DNA of 64,000 nt from Inonotus obliquus (lineage: Eukaryota; Basidiomycota; Agaricomycetes; Hymenochaetales; Hymenochaetaceae), in NCBI GenBank assembly GCA_032164295.1, contig JAJHTX010000003.1, positions 2,852,001 through 2,916,000 on the forward strand. The letters are read 5' to 3'. Made by a program: the position numbers and the translations under genes. Of the stretch, positions 1 to 9,997 are shown one piece after another. Positions within the stretch are counted from its first letter, which is position 1. The number at the start of each line of letters is the position of its first letter. Under the pieces are notes generated by a model. That model saw only the letters and a list, made by a program, of their open reading frames with translations. It was not told where the DNA came from and ran no database searches.

Positions 1-526
1 TCTCTTCGTTTGACTGAACACTCTAATACCTTCCAGGATCAGGAAAAGCTTCATCCCGCACTTCAGTTGCTCCCTGACACGAAGAAGCGCGAACCGGACG
101 AAGTTCTTCGTCTGATGTTTGTAGAGGCTTTACTCCTTCTTTCTACAACAAGATCTGGAAGGGAATATTTACGCAAGAATGGCGTATACGAGATTATTCG
201 TACTTTGCATCTCGCAGAGAAAAACGAAGACGTATGTTGGATCTTTCGTTTGCTATAGTTTATTACGTTCCGATCAATTCCCATGATGACAGGTATGCGA
301 AAGCATCGAAAGGCTGGTAATTCTGCTGAAAGGGGAGGAGAATTCCGTTGAAGAGGCGGAAGGAGATGGGTGGGATCACAGCAGGCTAGGAGTAGGTGAG
401 GAGGAGGGACAGGGTGGATCACTCGTTCAGAACCATGCTAAGGCTTCCGGGGGTATCGGTGGGAATTCTCCAGTCACTTCGACAATAGAAGAAGATTTGG
501 ACGATGACAAAATCGTGGAGGTGTAA
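1..526 (+). CDS. HGH1: HGH1-family protein, C-terminal part (gene enters from the left edge)
   Basis: The frame is open from base 1 to an intron at 232-292 (GTATGT...CAG), then continues from 293 to a TAA at 524-526. The readable part has the family hallmark LLPDTKKREPD, followed by the VEALLLLSTTRSGREYLR helix and NGVYEIIRTLH. The second exon gives CESIERLVILLKGEE and then an acidic, low-complexity tail ending DLDDDKIVEV. This is the conserved C-terminal region of HGH1, an armadillo-like cytosolic protein; in yeast Hgh1 is a chaperone for translation elongation factor 2. Only about the last 150 residues are here. Without splicing, the reading frame would stop at 256-258, so the intron is needed to recover the conserved CExxERLV segment. 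Family assignment is by recalled motif; the splice is inferred from GT-AG ends and restored homology. Confidence 0.82.
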
Positions 527-679
527 TATAGACACAGACAGCCTATCGGCACACAATACGACAAGGCATTGCAAGCTGCCGCGTGACATTGGAGCACAAC
601 ACTCAAAGGGAAAACATCTTTCATCTTGTACCCAGACGCGTAAATTTAAAAAGGACGATGCTTTCGGAAAGAGTTCACT

Positions 680-1096
680 TCAAGAGCAGAAGCTAGACGT
701 GGGATACTTGGTGGATGAAGCATAACTCTTGTTCCCGTTGCAGAAAGTGGTGAACTCTTGCACACGGCTTTCCATGGAAGTGAGATTGACAATCTGTTTC
801 TCGGCAAGAAGCTGAATAGCTTTGCGGACCTAGACGAGGCATTCGCCCGAGGCTGCGCCTTCGGGGACTGGGACTTGACTGAGGGTGTCCCGGAGGGTCT
901 CAGGGGAAAGAGTGCCACGGGAGGCGTCGCGAATCTTCAGGAGAGACGTGAGAGTGACTGATCCCTCAATCTTCTGCGTCCTAAACTCGAAGGCCCATTG
1001 GCCGGACTTTGTCGTGATGTGTGCAATCTTTCCGGAATCGAACTATGTGGCGAGAAAGATGGCAACGTGCGGATCGCCCACCTGGGCATATCCAGC
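680..1096 (-). pseudogene. Decayed paralogue of the DUF6914-like gene at 2104-2586
   Basis: Read on the minus strand, one frame from about 1096 to a TGA at 680-682 gives a protein alignable end to end with the gene at 2104: HVAIFLA, then TQKIEGSVTLTSLLKIRD, then VPVPEGAASGECLV and a final YPTSSFCS that matches YPNVMTSQFCS of the intact copy. Two in-frame TAG codons break it. One lies early, after FLAT. The other sits where the intact copy has the Trp of GECGPWV, as expected for TGG to TAG. No good start codon is seen upstream. The two copies lie in inverted orientation about 1 kb apart, so this is a duplicated gene of which one copy has died. Confidence 0.6.
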
Positions 1097-2103
1097 AAGA
1101 TAGAGATGACTTGACTTAAGTAAAGGAGTTGAGGATGCTTGAGGGGCTCGAACTTGGTCCCGGGGGATATCAGCAAAACGGGTGGGCTTTAAACATGGAA
1201 GGTGAGTCTGCTCCTCGACCGACTCTCAACAAGGGAGCCAAAGGAGTCAAGACGGAGGTGAAAGCGATAGACGGCGTGATCATTACTATTGTTCTTTATC
1301 CGCTAGGGATGGAGGTATTTGGGGGGCCAATAAGGGGAGCTGAGCACCGGGAAAACGGCACATGAGAAAGACGCTGATACCATTCTTAATCCAGAGGTCT
1401 GAACGAGATGTGCACTTACTACGAATTGCGCGAACAAATCTATGTCGTGCACGTTCGTTCCCACGCAAACAAGGTACCATAAGCAATTGAAAGAAACAAC
1501 TGAGTACAGTGATTGCCGGAGTTGCACTGTCGCCTAGTTTATTGTTTCGCTATCCATCGGAGTCATGATCATGATCAGTTCAAACAGAAGGACGAAAACA
1601 AGACAAAAAAGGCGCCAATTACTTATTCACACACAAGGCGTTTTCTTGTTTCGTTTCCCTTTTTGAATCCCCTTTATTACACTCCTTTTGAGGATAACCC
1701 TATGTCAGGATTTCCCCCGATAACTACGAGATGACATGACCTCGAGTTTCGGCCCCGGAGACCAAAGCGAACACAATACTCATGCGCTTATACATGTCAG
1801 AGCCAGAATTTCGGAGGAGGTTCCTAGTCCATTTTGGAGCACTAGTCCATTTTGGAGCACAAAAAGAGAATGACTCAGATTCAGCTCTACACAAAATAAG
1901 AAAGAAATGACTCAATTTAGGATCTGCACAAGATAAACTTGATGCTCCCTTTGTGTTCTCTAGGTTGTCGCCGTATATAACAACAAGGCCACGTCTGCAA
2001 AAAGCCATTCCACAGCTTTCCCATTCGAGAATTCAAAGGTGAGATTACAGATGTTTTACCAAGAACCAGTACTGTCCGGTGATTTCTCATCGATAATGGT
2101 CAG
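1097..2103. other. Intergenic stretch with an 18-bp direct repeat
   Basis: No supported gene is seen on either strand; the open frames here are short and lack recognisable motifs. An 18-bp unit (CTAGTCCATTTTGGAGCA) occurs twice in immediate tandem at 1824-1841 and 1842-1859. The rest presumably includes the promoter of the plus-strand gene at 2104, but no clear TATA box was found. Confidence 0.4.
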
Positions 2104-2586
2104 ATGGTGAGCCAGCCACCCCAGGTCTTCACCGCAGGGTCATTGTACATCGCCGGCTTCACCCAAGCGTGCTCTCCACACGTCGCACTCATCATTCCCA
2201 CTGACGCCAAGTCTGGCTGCATCGTACACATTCGGATCGACCGCGCCACGTCTCCCACGTGGGCCTACCAGTGTAGGACGGAAAAGATAGAGGGCAATAT
2301 GTTCCTCGCGTCCCTCCTGAAGATTCACGACGTAAGTGATGGAGAACTCACCATCGTTCAACTCGAAGCCGTCGCGAAGACTGTTCATGTACCCGAGAAC
2401 GACAATTTCGGAGAATGTGGTCCCTGGGTATTCAGAGTCATCGAGGAGCTGCATAAGCTGGGGCTTGTGGCGCTGGTGCACAGGGAAAGGCTCAGTCAGG
2501 AGTTTGCCGCGTTCGCTGGGGAAAACAAGGCCTTTGCCCGACGCGATAGATATCCTAATGTAATGACTTCGCAGTTCTGCTCGTAG
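2104..2586 (+). CDS. Conserved fungal protein, DUF6914-like
   Basis: A single-exon gene of 160 residues starts at ATG 2104. The protein has HVALIIPTD, IVHIRIDRATSPTW, RTEKIEGNMFLASLLKIHD and VPENDNFGECGPWVFRVIEEL. This pattern (HwAL..P, IhI.....W, c-terminal NDN.geC..WV) is one I associate with DUF6914-type proteins, which are common in Agaricomycetes and have no established function. The conserved Asn, Asp, Cys and Trp in NDNFGECGPW are intact, and the length is normal for such proteins. A broken paralogue lies upstream in the opposite orientation (680-1096). No signal peptide or membrane segment is visible. The gene is probably real; the family label is from memory and could be a related DUF. 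Confidence 0.6.
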   Translation: MVSQPPQVFTAGSLYIAGFTQACSPHVALIIPTDAKSGCIVHIRIDRATSPTWAYQCRTEKIEGNMFLASLLKIHDVSDGELTIVQLEAVAKTVHVPENDNFGECGPWVFRVIEELHKLGLVALVHRERLSQEFAAFAGENKAFARRDRYPNVMTSQFCS

Positions 2587-3085
2587 AGCTTGAATTTGAC
2601 TTTAATGTACGATACTTAACTATCATAGCGCGAATCTCATCTCTCTGTCCTCGCAAACACCTTGAGACGAACGAGTTCGTTTCCAAAATTCAAAATCAGT
2701 CTTTCGAGTCTCAGTCGAGTCAACGTATATGCAAGGCATTAATTCCTTCCGATGCAGCATCGAGACAATATGGAGGAATGCTCGGCGATATTTCACCGTT
2801 CTGAGGCAGCACAACCACAGGAACTGCCTATTCCCTTCATAGTCAACTCCAAAGGGATAAGCAGTATTGGAACCAGCATGGAAGTTGGATCAGCAGGGGA
2901 AAATTTACAAAGTAACAGGAGAGTACTCGGAGAAAATCAAGACACAAACAGAAGCACAATAGTAAAATAGAGGCATGTTCCGGCTACGAGAGTAACGAGA
3001 AACACGCTACAGAGCATCAAGTCACTAGTGGCTCATCGGAAAGGATTGTTACAATCGCACTCACCTCCAGCCAGAGCCTATTTTG
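2587..3085. other. Intergenic, 3' sides of two convergent genes
   Basis: Lies between the plus-strand gene ending at 2586 and the minus-strand gene ending at 3086, so it should hold two 3' ends. I see no gene, repeat or structured element in it. Confidence 0.35.
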
Positions 3086-4030
3086 TTACACAATCGCGAT
3101 CCCCGAACGGGAACGCCACTGCCAATCCACTTCTAGCTCTGTGCGCGACTCGGGGAATAGCTTTATCATCATTTTATACCAATCCTCCTCCTGGTCGAAC
3201 ATAAGCCATGTTGCCTTCAATGCTTCCCAAGGCAAAGGCATCCAGCCTGCGTGCTCCCAATCGACAATGCACAACGGTCTACGATCTCTTCGCCACTGAT
3301 CCAAGCCTCCAGGAATAACCAGGTTCTTCGGCAGCAAATCACCATGTGAAAAAACGACCGGAACACCATCACGCTCAACGACGGGTTTGATCAAGGGACA
3401 AAGCGTGTCACGGTGTCTTGGGAAATTGAAACCAAGCCAAACCTGTTCCATGAACTCACGATACGACGTGAACACGCGAGGGTCATCGTCGAGCCAAGGA
3501 ACGCGGGGGTCTTCAATGGCATCGCCTGACGCGCTGCAGATGGCGTGGTCATGGGTGGCAGTCTGCAGCCGCAATGCGCAGAGTTGGGACCTCAGATCCT
3601 CTACAATTTTCTCCTTGTCAAGTGAGGTGAGTTGCTCCCATACTTCATAGCAGCAGTCGCCATCGACCCAAGTAGAAAGAATGTATGTGATTTCAGGCGT
3701 AGTCGCGGAGTCGATGAGCACAGGAGCGTTGATACCATTGAGAGAGCCAACGAAGCGTAACTCATCAGCTTCAACCAAGCGTGAACGCACCGATGTTTTC
3801 AGCACGAGGTTGAATGGGAGACGGAAAATGTGACGATATGGGCTCTTGCCGAAGAAAGAGCCCGCTCTAGCGAGAATGCTGTAAAGTGATGGCTTGAATG
3901 CGCTGGGGAATATGCGCAGAAGTCGTCTAACAATACCCTGCGACAGGGAAATACAGGGTCTGAATTGGGATTGAGTAAGATTGGAGAGGCCATTATACGA
4001 AGAGCCAGGATCCTTGATTGGTAGACCCAT
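3086..4030 (-). CDS. APH-fold phosphotransferase (aminoglycoside phosphotransferase/choline kinase-like)
   Basis: A 314-residue single-exon gene. I place the start at the ATG at 4030-4028 (MGLPIKDPG); the frame is open a few codons further, but only with a GTG. The protein has FRLPFNLVLKTS, where the Lys is the likely ATP-binding residue, and a spaced EADELRFV. It then has the catalytic-loop signature HGDLLPKNLVIPGG and the metal-binding CIVDWEHAGWMPLPWE. These are the family's HGD...N and DWE motifs, all intact. Fungal genomes carry large families of such kinases with unknown small-molecule or protein substrates, so antibiotic resistance should not be assumed. No signal peptide is seen. The C-terminus is short but plausible. 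I am confident of the fold and not of the substrate. Confidence 0.85.
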   Translation of the reverse strand: MGLPIKDPGSSYNGLSNLTQSQFRPCISLSQGIVRRLLRIFPSAFKPSLYSILARAGSFFGKSPYRHIFRLPFNLVLKTSVRSRLVEADELRFVGSLNGINAPVLIDSATTPEITYILSTWVDGDCCYEVWEQLTSLDKEKIVEDLRSQLCALRLQTATHDHAICSASGDAIEDPRVPWLDDDPRVFTSYREFMEQVWLGFNFPRHRDTLCPLIKPVVERDGVPVVFSHGDLLPKNLVIPGGLDQWRRDRRPLCIVDWEHAGWMPLPWEALKATWLMFDQEEDWYKMMIKLFPESRTELEVDWQWRSRSGIAIV

Positions 4031-4383
4031 AGCAGCCTTCACGGAATATGTTGCAAGTAATCCAGTCGGAGTCGGAAAAAGCGACCGTTCTGTGTTATCT
4101 AAGCTTCTAAATTTATATATTAGACATGGTCAGAATTGGGGATTCGGGTCACAATTCACTTGAGTATTTCACTTTTCGTGCAAGTAAATTGCAGACCCAG
4201 ATTTTGTTAGAAGGAAATCCAACATGCGTTTCGATCCTCACGGGAACCCGTTTTGCAGAGTGGATTAAATTCCGCAAAGTCAGTTTTCCACATGCCGTCC
4301 GACTTCGTAAGGCAAATTACTCACTTTCAACCTATGTGGTCTGTCCATTTAGCATACATGATGTCTTCTGGGTTTGAAAAAGG
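4031..4383. other. Divergent upstream region
   Basis: Lies between the minus-strand phosphotransferase and the plus-strand secreted-protein locus, and should hold both promoters. No gene is seen. Confidence 0.35.
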
Positions 4384-4392
4384 TATAAAAGG
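4384..4392 (+). promoter_or_regulatory. TATA box of the 4.45 kb secreted-protein locus
   Basis: TATAAAAGG lies 63 bp upstream of the first ATG (4447) of the locus. It is a near-consensus TATA box at a plausible distance. Confidence 0.5.
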
Positions 4393-4446
4393 CGCTATTG
4401 TTAGTGACATCCCAGCAACAATAAGCACTTTGAACTACTCCTCGAA

Positions 4447-5023
4447 ATGCGTTCACTCTCACCGTTCTTCCCGTCTTGCTAGCTATGCTGGCTGGATCTG
4501 CATTCGCGAGCCCTGCTCTCATGCCTGGCATTCACGGTATAAACATCGCCCGCGCTCCAGTGCCCGAAGACCTTGTCGAGGTATGACCGTCTCCTGCAGT
4601 ACTCTTTTTCTGACTCAAAACCTGCCCCGGCGCCAGGCTATCACCATCGAAGCGGTATGACCGTCTCTTGCTGTACCCTTTTACTGACCCAACATGCTTC
4701 CCGTTTCAGCATCAGACAAGGTGCTTCCCATCCCGTTAGCCAGGGTGCCCAATCCCCACCATTGTTGTCCCTTCTGGAGTTCTTGCTGAGGTATGATCGT
4801 CCCATGTGTACTCACTTTCTGACTCAAACCTGCCTCCTCTTCAGCGCCAGGCTATCACCATAGAAGCAGTATGAACTTCTCCTACTGTATCCTCTTTCTG
4901 ACCATGACATGTTTCCCGTTTCAGAGGCAAACTCAAGTTGCTTCCGATCCCGTCAGCGTCGTCCAGCCTGTTAGCACTAGGCCACAATACAGATTTCCAG
5001 GCGAAACTGCGAGCGCAGAATGA
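4447..5023 (+). pseudogene. Small secreted protein gene with a tandem exon duplication, probably frameshifted
   Basis: From ATG 4447 the frame stops after 11 codons. Adding one base after codon 3 would give a textbook signal peptide ending LLAMLAGSAFASP, so a 1-nt deletion (real or an assembly error) is likely. An in-frame ATG at 4485 gives only a shortened signal. Exon 1 ends at 4580. A unit of intron, an 18-bp micro-exon coding AITIEA, and a second intron then occurs twice: micro-exons at 4637-4654 and 4851-4868, with similar introns around each. Exon 3 (4710-4790) has a stop. The last exon (4925-5023) codes RQTQVASDPVSVV and ends in TGA. Joining exon 1, one micro-exon and the last exon keeps the frame and gives EARQ, like the ARQD start of exon 2 in neighbouring secreted-protein genes. 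The frameshift means expression of a secreted product is doubtful. Confidence 0.5.
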
Positions 5024-5821
5024 TGTTCGTATAATAATTTAATCGGCATACGGCCGAAGCCCAATCATGCAGCATCGAGTGGTTGATAAACTCTTGTGTT
5101 GTCTGCCGGGATTCTGTTGATTAAACAGTGTTAAAATGGGTATGATTGATATCTTACAAAGGACGCCGAGGAGCAGCAAACCTCTTTGACGCATGTACTT
5201 GGTAAGCTCAAGATTGAATCTTGTCGGTCATCTAGATGGTATCAGGCTCTGAGAAGGCGACATATTTGCTAGACCGTGGAACACGGACTCCATAATACCG
5301 GGATGGAGGCGGTGAACGCACAAACTCAGTAAGAGACTCGGAAAAAGAGCCGTTGGTAGGGGAGCGGGACTTCCGAATTTCGGAAAGGTGGGAACTTGAG
5401 TTGATCCATCAATCGGATTTACGTGATGCATACATTTGCAAGTTCCAAGTTCTCATGTTAACATCGGCAGGCGTTACCACTAGAACCTCCACCAGAAGCG
5501 ATGTTAGTTATTCCCCGGAAAATCAAGGGTACTCAGCCTAAGCGTCTGGCACAGGATCGTGGATGAGACCATTCTTCCTAGCAAACGACGGCAGCCGCGT
5601 CGCGAACAGTGCTGAGATACAGAGAATGCGTCGGTATAAGAACCCGATGGTTTTTCAAGTTCCGACCAGCTTGCTCAACTCTTTTCGACCTTCGTTTCTT
5701 TCTTGCTCGTACTGCTGGGCGGCCGGGTTTTCTCTTTCCTGCTGCATCTTTGTTCTTGCTTAGTCTCCCGACGTATCCCTTCAATCCCTTCGCTCGGAAC
5801 TTCTCTATATAGCGTTCGAAG
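5024..5821. other. Intergenic, promoter region of the 5.8 kb gene
   Basis: No gene is supported. A TATAAG at 5636 lies about 185 bp before the next ATG and is a possible TATA box. A second motif, TATATAG at 5806-5812, resembles the TATA boxes of the next two secreted-protein genes but is only about 10 bp from the ATG. Confidence 0.35.
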
Positions 5822-6322
5822 ATGTGCAGCTCCATAACCCTTTTCGTCGTCCTGTTCTCGGGTCTTGCTGGCGCAATTGCGTCCGTTCCGGCTGAAGTCC
5901 AGTCCGGTAATCTCAACCTTGCTGTACGTGTCGGTAATCGCGAAGTGGGATGTCCTCTAATAAATCTTGGCATGCACCCGTAGAGGCAAGATGGAACAGT
6001 CTCCGATGACTCAGCTTTGAGTAATTCGACAATTTCCAATACGACCGAGCTTTCCGACTCTGGCTCGACGGGCACAGTTGGAGGGCTCCTCAGCGGATTA
6101 ACTGACACCGTCGGGAATGTTGTTGATGGCGTCACCGGTGCGGTCGGAAGTGTGGCCAATAGCGTCACGGGAACTAATGAAGTTGGGGACCTCCTTGGCG
6201 GAGTCACGGACACAGCTAATGGTGTTGTAGATGGCATCGTAGGTGCTGCTGGGTCGGTTGTTGACGGCGTGACGGGTACCGTTGGTCTTCGTCGAAACGC
6301 CAGGTACGTTGCATCTCGCTAA
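5822..6322 (+). CDS. Small secreted repetitive protein (Gly/Val/Thr-rich)
   Basis: Two exons, 5822-5923 and 5984-6322, with the intron GTACGT...CCGTAG, code 146 residues. Residues 1 to about 22 form a signal peptide (core ITLFVVLFSGLAGAIA) followed by ASVPAE. Exon 2 opens with RQDGTVSDDS. The body is a loose repeat of GLLSGLTDTVGNVVDGVTG-type segments: TDTVGNVVDGV, TGAVGSVANSV, TDTANGVVDGI, VGAAGSVVDGV. Conserved Gly/Val/Asp spacing suggests amphipathic or coiled packing, not a known domain. It ends in a basic tail, LRRNARYVASR. It belongs to the local secreted-protein family by its intron position and by its GDLLGG motif, which is shared with the 7.2 and 10 kb genes. The function is unknown; effector or surface protein are guesses. 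A 219-codon antisense frame overlaps it and is probably fortuitous. Confidence 0.65.
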
Positions 6323-7164
6323 CCAATAAAAGTGACTGGCGGATGCTAATGGATACCATACAGACGAGCTCTATTCCGCCGTCGACTGGACACAAGGCAT
6401 TTCGATATTGGAAACCTGGAGTAGGTTCCGTTCATGACATGTGTATGACAAAAGCCGTAGTAGCCAATTATCACGTTTGGGGAATATTCATCAGTGGATT
6501 AGAATGATTCTAGTGCAACATACTGTGAGATGCACACGAAGTGAGTTTTATACGCGAAGGTTCTCAGGCGTTGCACAATACCCAGCCCAGAAGAGAAACA
6601 ATGAGAGTGGCTGATCTCAAATTGGAAAGGCGTAGGATGACTAAGCGACGCGTCTACTAAGTTTACGCGTTGTTGTGACCCCATTCCACCATCTCTCCAC
6701 TACCCCGTCGCCATGCAAAATCGTGCGTGCTTCGGGTAAAAAAGTGCCTTCCCGCATTGGGTCTTGGATGAGCATTTGCTTAGTGATGGAAAGAAAGTCA
6801 CCATACCCCTTTCTCCGTTGCAATGTAACGTCCTGGAAACAAACAGAAATGAGCTCTTCCTTTCTGATTTCGGTCGTCTCAACATACGACAAAACTAGAC
6901 AAAACTGCGGATTACGTGCGAATCTTGCGAGCTCTTGGTCTGCGATCACGCCAACCGGGACTCCCTATATAACGTCTGAAATGCGTGCTTATTCCCCCAG
7001 AGTACCCCTCTGTTGTTCGCCTCTTCGTTTCTCCCCTTTGATCAGTGATCAATCTCATTTTTCCCGCTGCGCGGTCCTCTTCGTTCTCTTCTGGCAACTT
7101 TCTTTCGCTCTTTGAACACTCACATCGTCATTACAATTACACCTGAGCCTCAAAGATCGGTATT
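6323..7164. other. Intergenic plus 5' leader
   Basis: No supported gene. Contains the TATA box at 6966 and then a pyrimidine-rich leader of about 190 bp before the next ATG. Confidence 0.35.
6966..6972 (+). promoter_or_regulatory. TATA box of the 7.2 kb gene
   Basis: TATATAA sits in the context CTCCCTATATAACGTCTGAA, 199 bp before the ATG. Very similar strings occur at 5806 (CTCTATATAGCGTTCGAA) and 9854 (CTCTATATAATGTCGGAA), so the three genes appear to share a core promoter. Confidence 0.55.
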
Positions 7165-8210
7165 ATGCGAGTCTCTATTGCACTCCTTTCTGCACTTGTC
7201 ACCCTCGCCGGTTCGGCCGCTGCTGCGCCGAGGCCTTATGACCTCCAACTTGAGGTGCGTATAACGACCTACAGCACTGAAATAGTTTAAGCTGAGCCTC
7301 TCCCACAGGCGAGAGGCATCGCCGTAGTCAATGCGAAAGCGAACAATGTGAACGGAAACGACAACGCTGTAAGTTGTTCATTTTTCCGAAATAGTGTTGA
7401 TCGCGTTGCTTACCGGTTCCCTTCAGGAGGCAGCAGCAGAGGATGCTTCTGCGACGGAGGTAGTGGTAGAAGCTACTGCGACGGACGTGGCGGTTGATGC
7501 CTCTGCCACGGACGAAGCCGCTGCAGATGCAGAAGACGCCACTGCTACGGACGTCGATGTTGAAGCGACTGCTACAGATGTTGTGGCCGACGACACAGCT
7601 ACCGATGTTGCAGCTGAAGCTACTGCTACGGATGTAGTTGCTGACGCTACCGCTACAGATGTAATTGTTGACGCTACCGCTACAGATGTAGTTGTTGACG
7701 CTACCGCTACAGATGTAGTTGTTGACGCTACCGCTGCAGACGTTGCGGCTGAGGAGACGGCTGTAGACCCAGCTGCAGATGCTACTGCTACAGATGTTGC
7801 TGTGGATGCTACAGAGACAGCTGCGGAAGTTACGGCTACAGATGAAGTAGCCGATGCTACGGATGCAGCTGCGGATGCGACTGCTACTGATGTGGCGGCA
7901 GATGCAGCCGTAGACGATGGAGCTAACAATGGAGCTTCGTCAATTGACGACTTGCTTGGACTGCTCGGTAAATTGCCAGGTTACCATGGTGTTCCAACGC
8001 CTTATACTTACCAGTCTATTCTCAGGTCTGGATGGTCAATCCTCGTTGACGGACCTGATCAGTAGTCTTCAGACGATTGCTGGTGGTGCAACCGGTGCCG
8101 ATTCAGGCTTGGGCAATGCGATTTCAACTGGTCAGGGTTCCCTGGCGAATCTCCTTGGAGGTGGTTTGCGTTCTCGTCACAACGTTAGACGCCTCTCTGC
8201 AGTCTACTAA
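7165..8210 (+). CDS. Secreted Ala/Asp/Thr-rich repeat protein (TATDV repeats)
   Basis: Four exons (7165-7254, 7309-7368, 7427-7967, 8026-8210) with GT-AG introns and consistent phases code 291 residues. Residues 1-22 are a signal peptide (MRVSIALLSALVTLAGSAAA). Exon 2 opens with ARG and codes a 20-residue linker rich in Asn. Exon 3 is about 180 residues made of roughly twenty imperfect copies of an acidic 9-10-residue unit of the form ATATDVVVDA, and is very low in aromatic residues. The last part, SSIDDLLGLLGLDGQSSLTD, matches the tandem module of the gene at 9998, so the two are related. The C-terminus is basic (LRSRHNVRRLSAVY). The extreme composition and DNA-level repetition suggest rapid length change. 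The function is unknown. Confidence 0.72.
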
Positions 8211-9853
8211 AAGCCGTCATACGCGCCTCCGCTGCAGTGGAGGGGACTCGGAGTTAGACATTCTTTCTAGTCGTATACCGATTTGTTTTTCCTCTGAGTC
8301 TGTCCCTCGTTCCTTCAAATCCTTCCCCCCCTCCCCCCTCCCCTGAGACTTTCACGGACTTAAGACGCTAGTACCCTTTGTAGCTTGTTGTATCTTGTTT
8401 TGCATTTTGCACGTAGCCGAGAAACACTTGTGGTAATTGCTGAGATGTGTAGCGCAGCGTAGTGGGAGAATTGATTGTCCTTTTTACTAAGGATCCATTG
8501 ATCCACGCCAGTTGATCCACACGAGAAACTTGGAGGGACAATCCGATCCAGGGTGGCTCTCGGATCAATGCTATGCCTCCGCTCACCATCTGATCCTCAT
8601 AAGCTCTGGAACTATATATATATATATGTCAGCCGGATGTTGCTCAGAATTATGGGATTTGTTATGCTTAAAATCCCGAGAATATGTTCGAATACAAGTA
8701 ACATCATTTCGTGCGATCCAAAGGAGCAACGGAAATCCATTCTCCATGATGTCCAAAAATTAATTTTGTAAAATTTCATTGAAATAGGTCCTATATGTCG
8801 ATTGCAATGCAAGTGAACTGCCGACCACGTGTAGCCATATTATGCACCATACACGCTTCGTCAACTCAAAACCACTGCATTCCGCAGCCATTGTTCGGAG
8901 GCGGTTGCCAGTAATTTCGCCTGTTGAATGAGGAAATCAGGCGATGACGACAGACTCGCTACTTATTGATGTTGTGATCCCTTACCTCTGTTGTCTTTTA
9001 TTGATCGCAACAACTCGGAGCCACGATCGACTGAAAGATATATCGAAGCGTCAGCAGTCGTGCCGCCTTTGTTCTTACAAGAACCACCCGGCAAACTCTC
9101 CTGCTCTTCGAGCCTCGAGATCAGCTTACTGGGTGTGCTGATGCAGAACGTAGTCTTCTGCTCCGAACTCTCCCAATGTCCGAGTCCACTTCATGGAAAT
9201 ACCGTTCGTCACAATCGAAGGTTTTACAAAGACAAGCCAGTATATGTAGATTATAGCTCTGCTCGCCTCGTTGCTCCGAATTCATCGTCATCCCTTGCAG
9301 TTTGATTTTTCATTGCGCATTATGGTAGAACGTTTGCCTGGCTAAATTGTCCTCCTCTCCAAGAGTAGATGAGAGATGCGATTCTTCCCTGTAAGAGCTA
9401 CAAGTATGGTGAGAGTCCTTTTATGCTCATGAGATAACCTCCTGCCTTAGCAAGAGTTGAGTTGTTGAGTTGGAAGCATTGGGAAGACGGCAAACGATGA
9501 CAACGTTGTTTTGAAGAAAAGGGAAAGATCGTTTGCTCCTTATTTGGGAAAGGTTGCACTTCCGGGATGATGACTAAGCGAAATTGATCTGTTATGTCTC
9601 CATCCATCCACCTTCGCTTGTTTCCATGTTTCCATGTTTCCATGAGCCCATGTGCGCGAAATCAGGCATACGAACTCGGAACCGAGCCTGTACTGATCAT
9701 CCGAGGGGGAAAAATGGAGACGAACTGAGGCGACCCATTTCTCGGTCCTTGGAAACTACTGCCGGTATATCGAGTGGAGTTTTCCGTCTTCTGGTTTATC
9801 TACAGCTTATGATCCGCAATTGCTTGCCGCGATATGAGGAATCAGCAATTCTC
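8211..9853. other. Long intergenic stretch
   Basis: About 1.6 kb without a supported gene. A pure (TA)n run of about 14 bp lies near 8613-8626. Short open frames on both strands have no recognisable motifs. Confidence 0.35.
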
Positions 9854-9860
9854 TATATAA
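9854..9860 (+). promoter_or_regulatory. TATA box of the 10 kb gene
   Basis: TATATAA in the context CTCTATATAATGTCGGAA, 144 bp upstream of ATG 9998. It matches the string upstream of the 7.2 kb gene. Confidence 0.55.
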
Positions 9861-9997
9861 TGTCGGAAGAGACTTCCAATGTCCCAACAATCGTGTGTCT
9901 CTTTCAACCATCTGTCAGCTTCGTTCTTTCCGCCGTGCGGTTTACGTTCCCTTACCTTCACATTCTCTTCAAAGACCTTGCTTTCTGTACTTTCGTT

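Noticed and set aside
3086..4042. Start of the phosphotransferase at 4042
   Set aside because: That codon is GTG; the first ATG in frame is at 4030.
5578..6237. A 219-codon minus-strand frame with a basic KRKPGRPA motif like an AT-hook
   Set aside because: It runs antisense across a plausible signal-peptide gene with a good intron, its composition is the mirror of that gene's repeats, and no homologue comes to mind.
6675..7115. Plus-strand frame of 146 codons
   Set aside because: Lies across the TATA box and leader of the 7.2 kb gene and shows no motif.
7423..7929. Minus-strand Ala/Ser/Thr/Val-rich frame of 168 codons
   Set aside because: It is the complement of the TATDV repeat exon; repeats of this kind leave all frames open.
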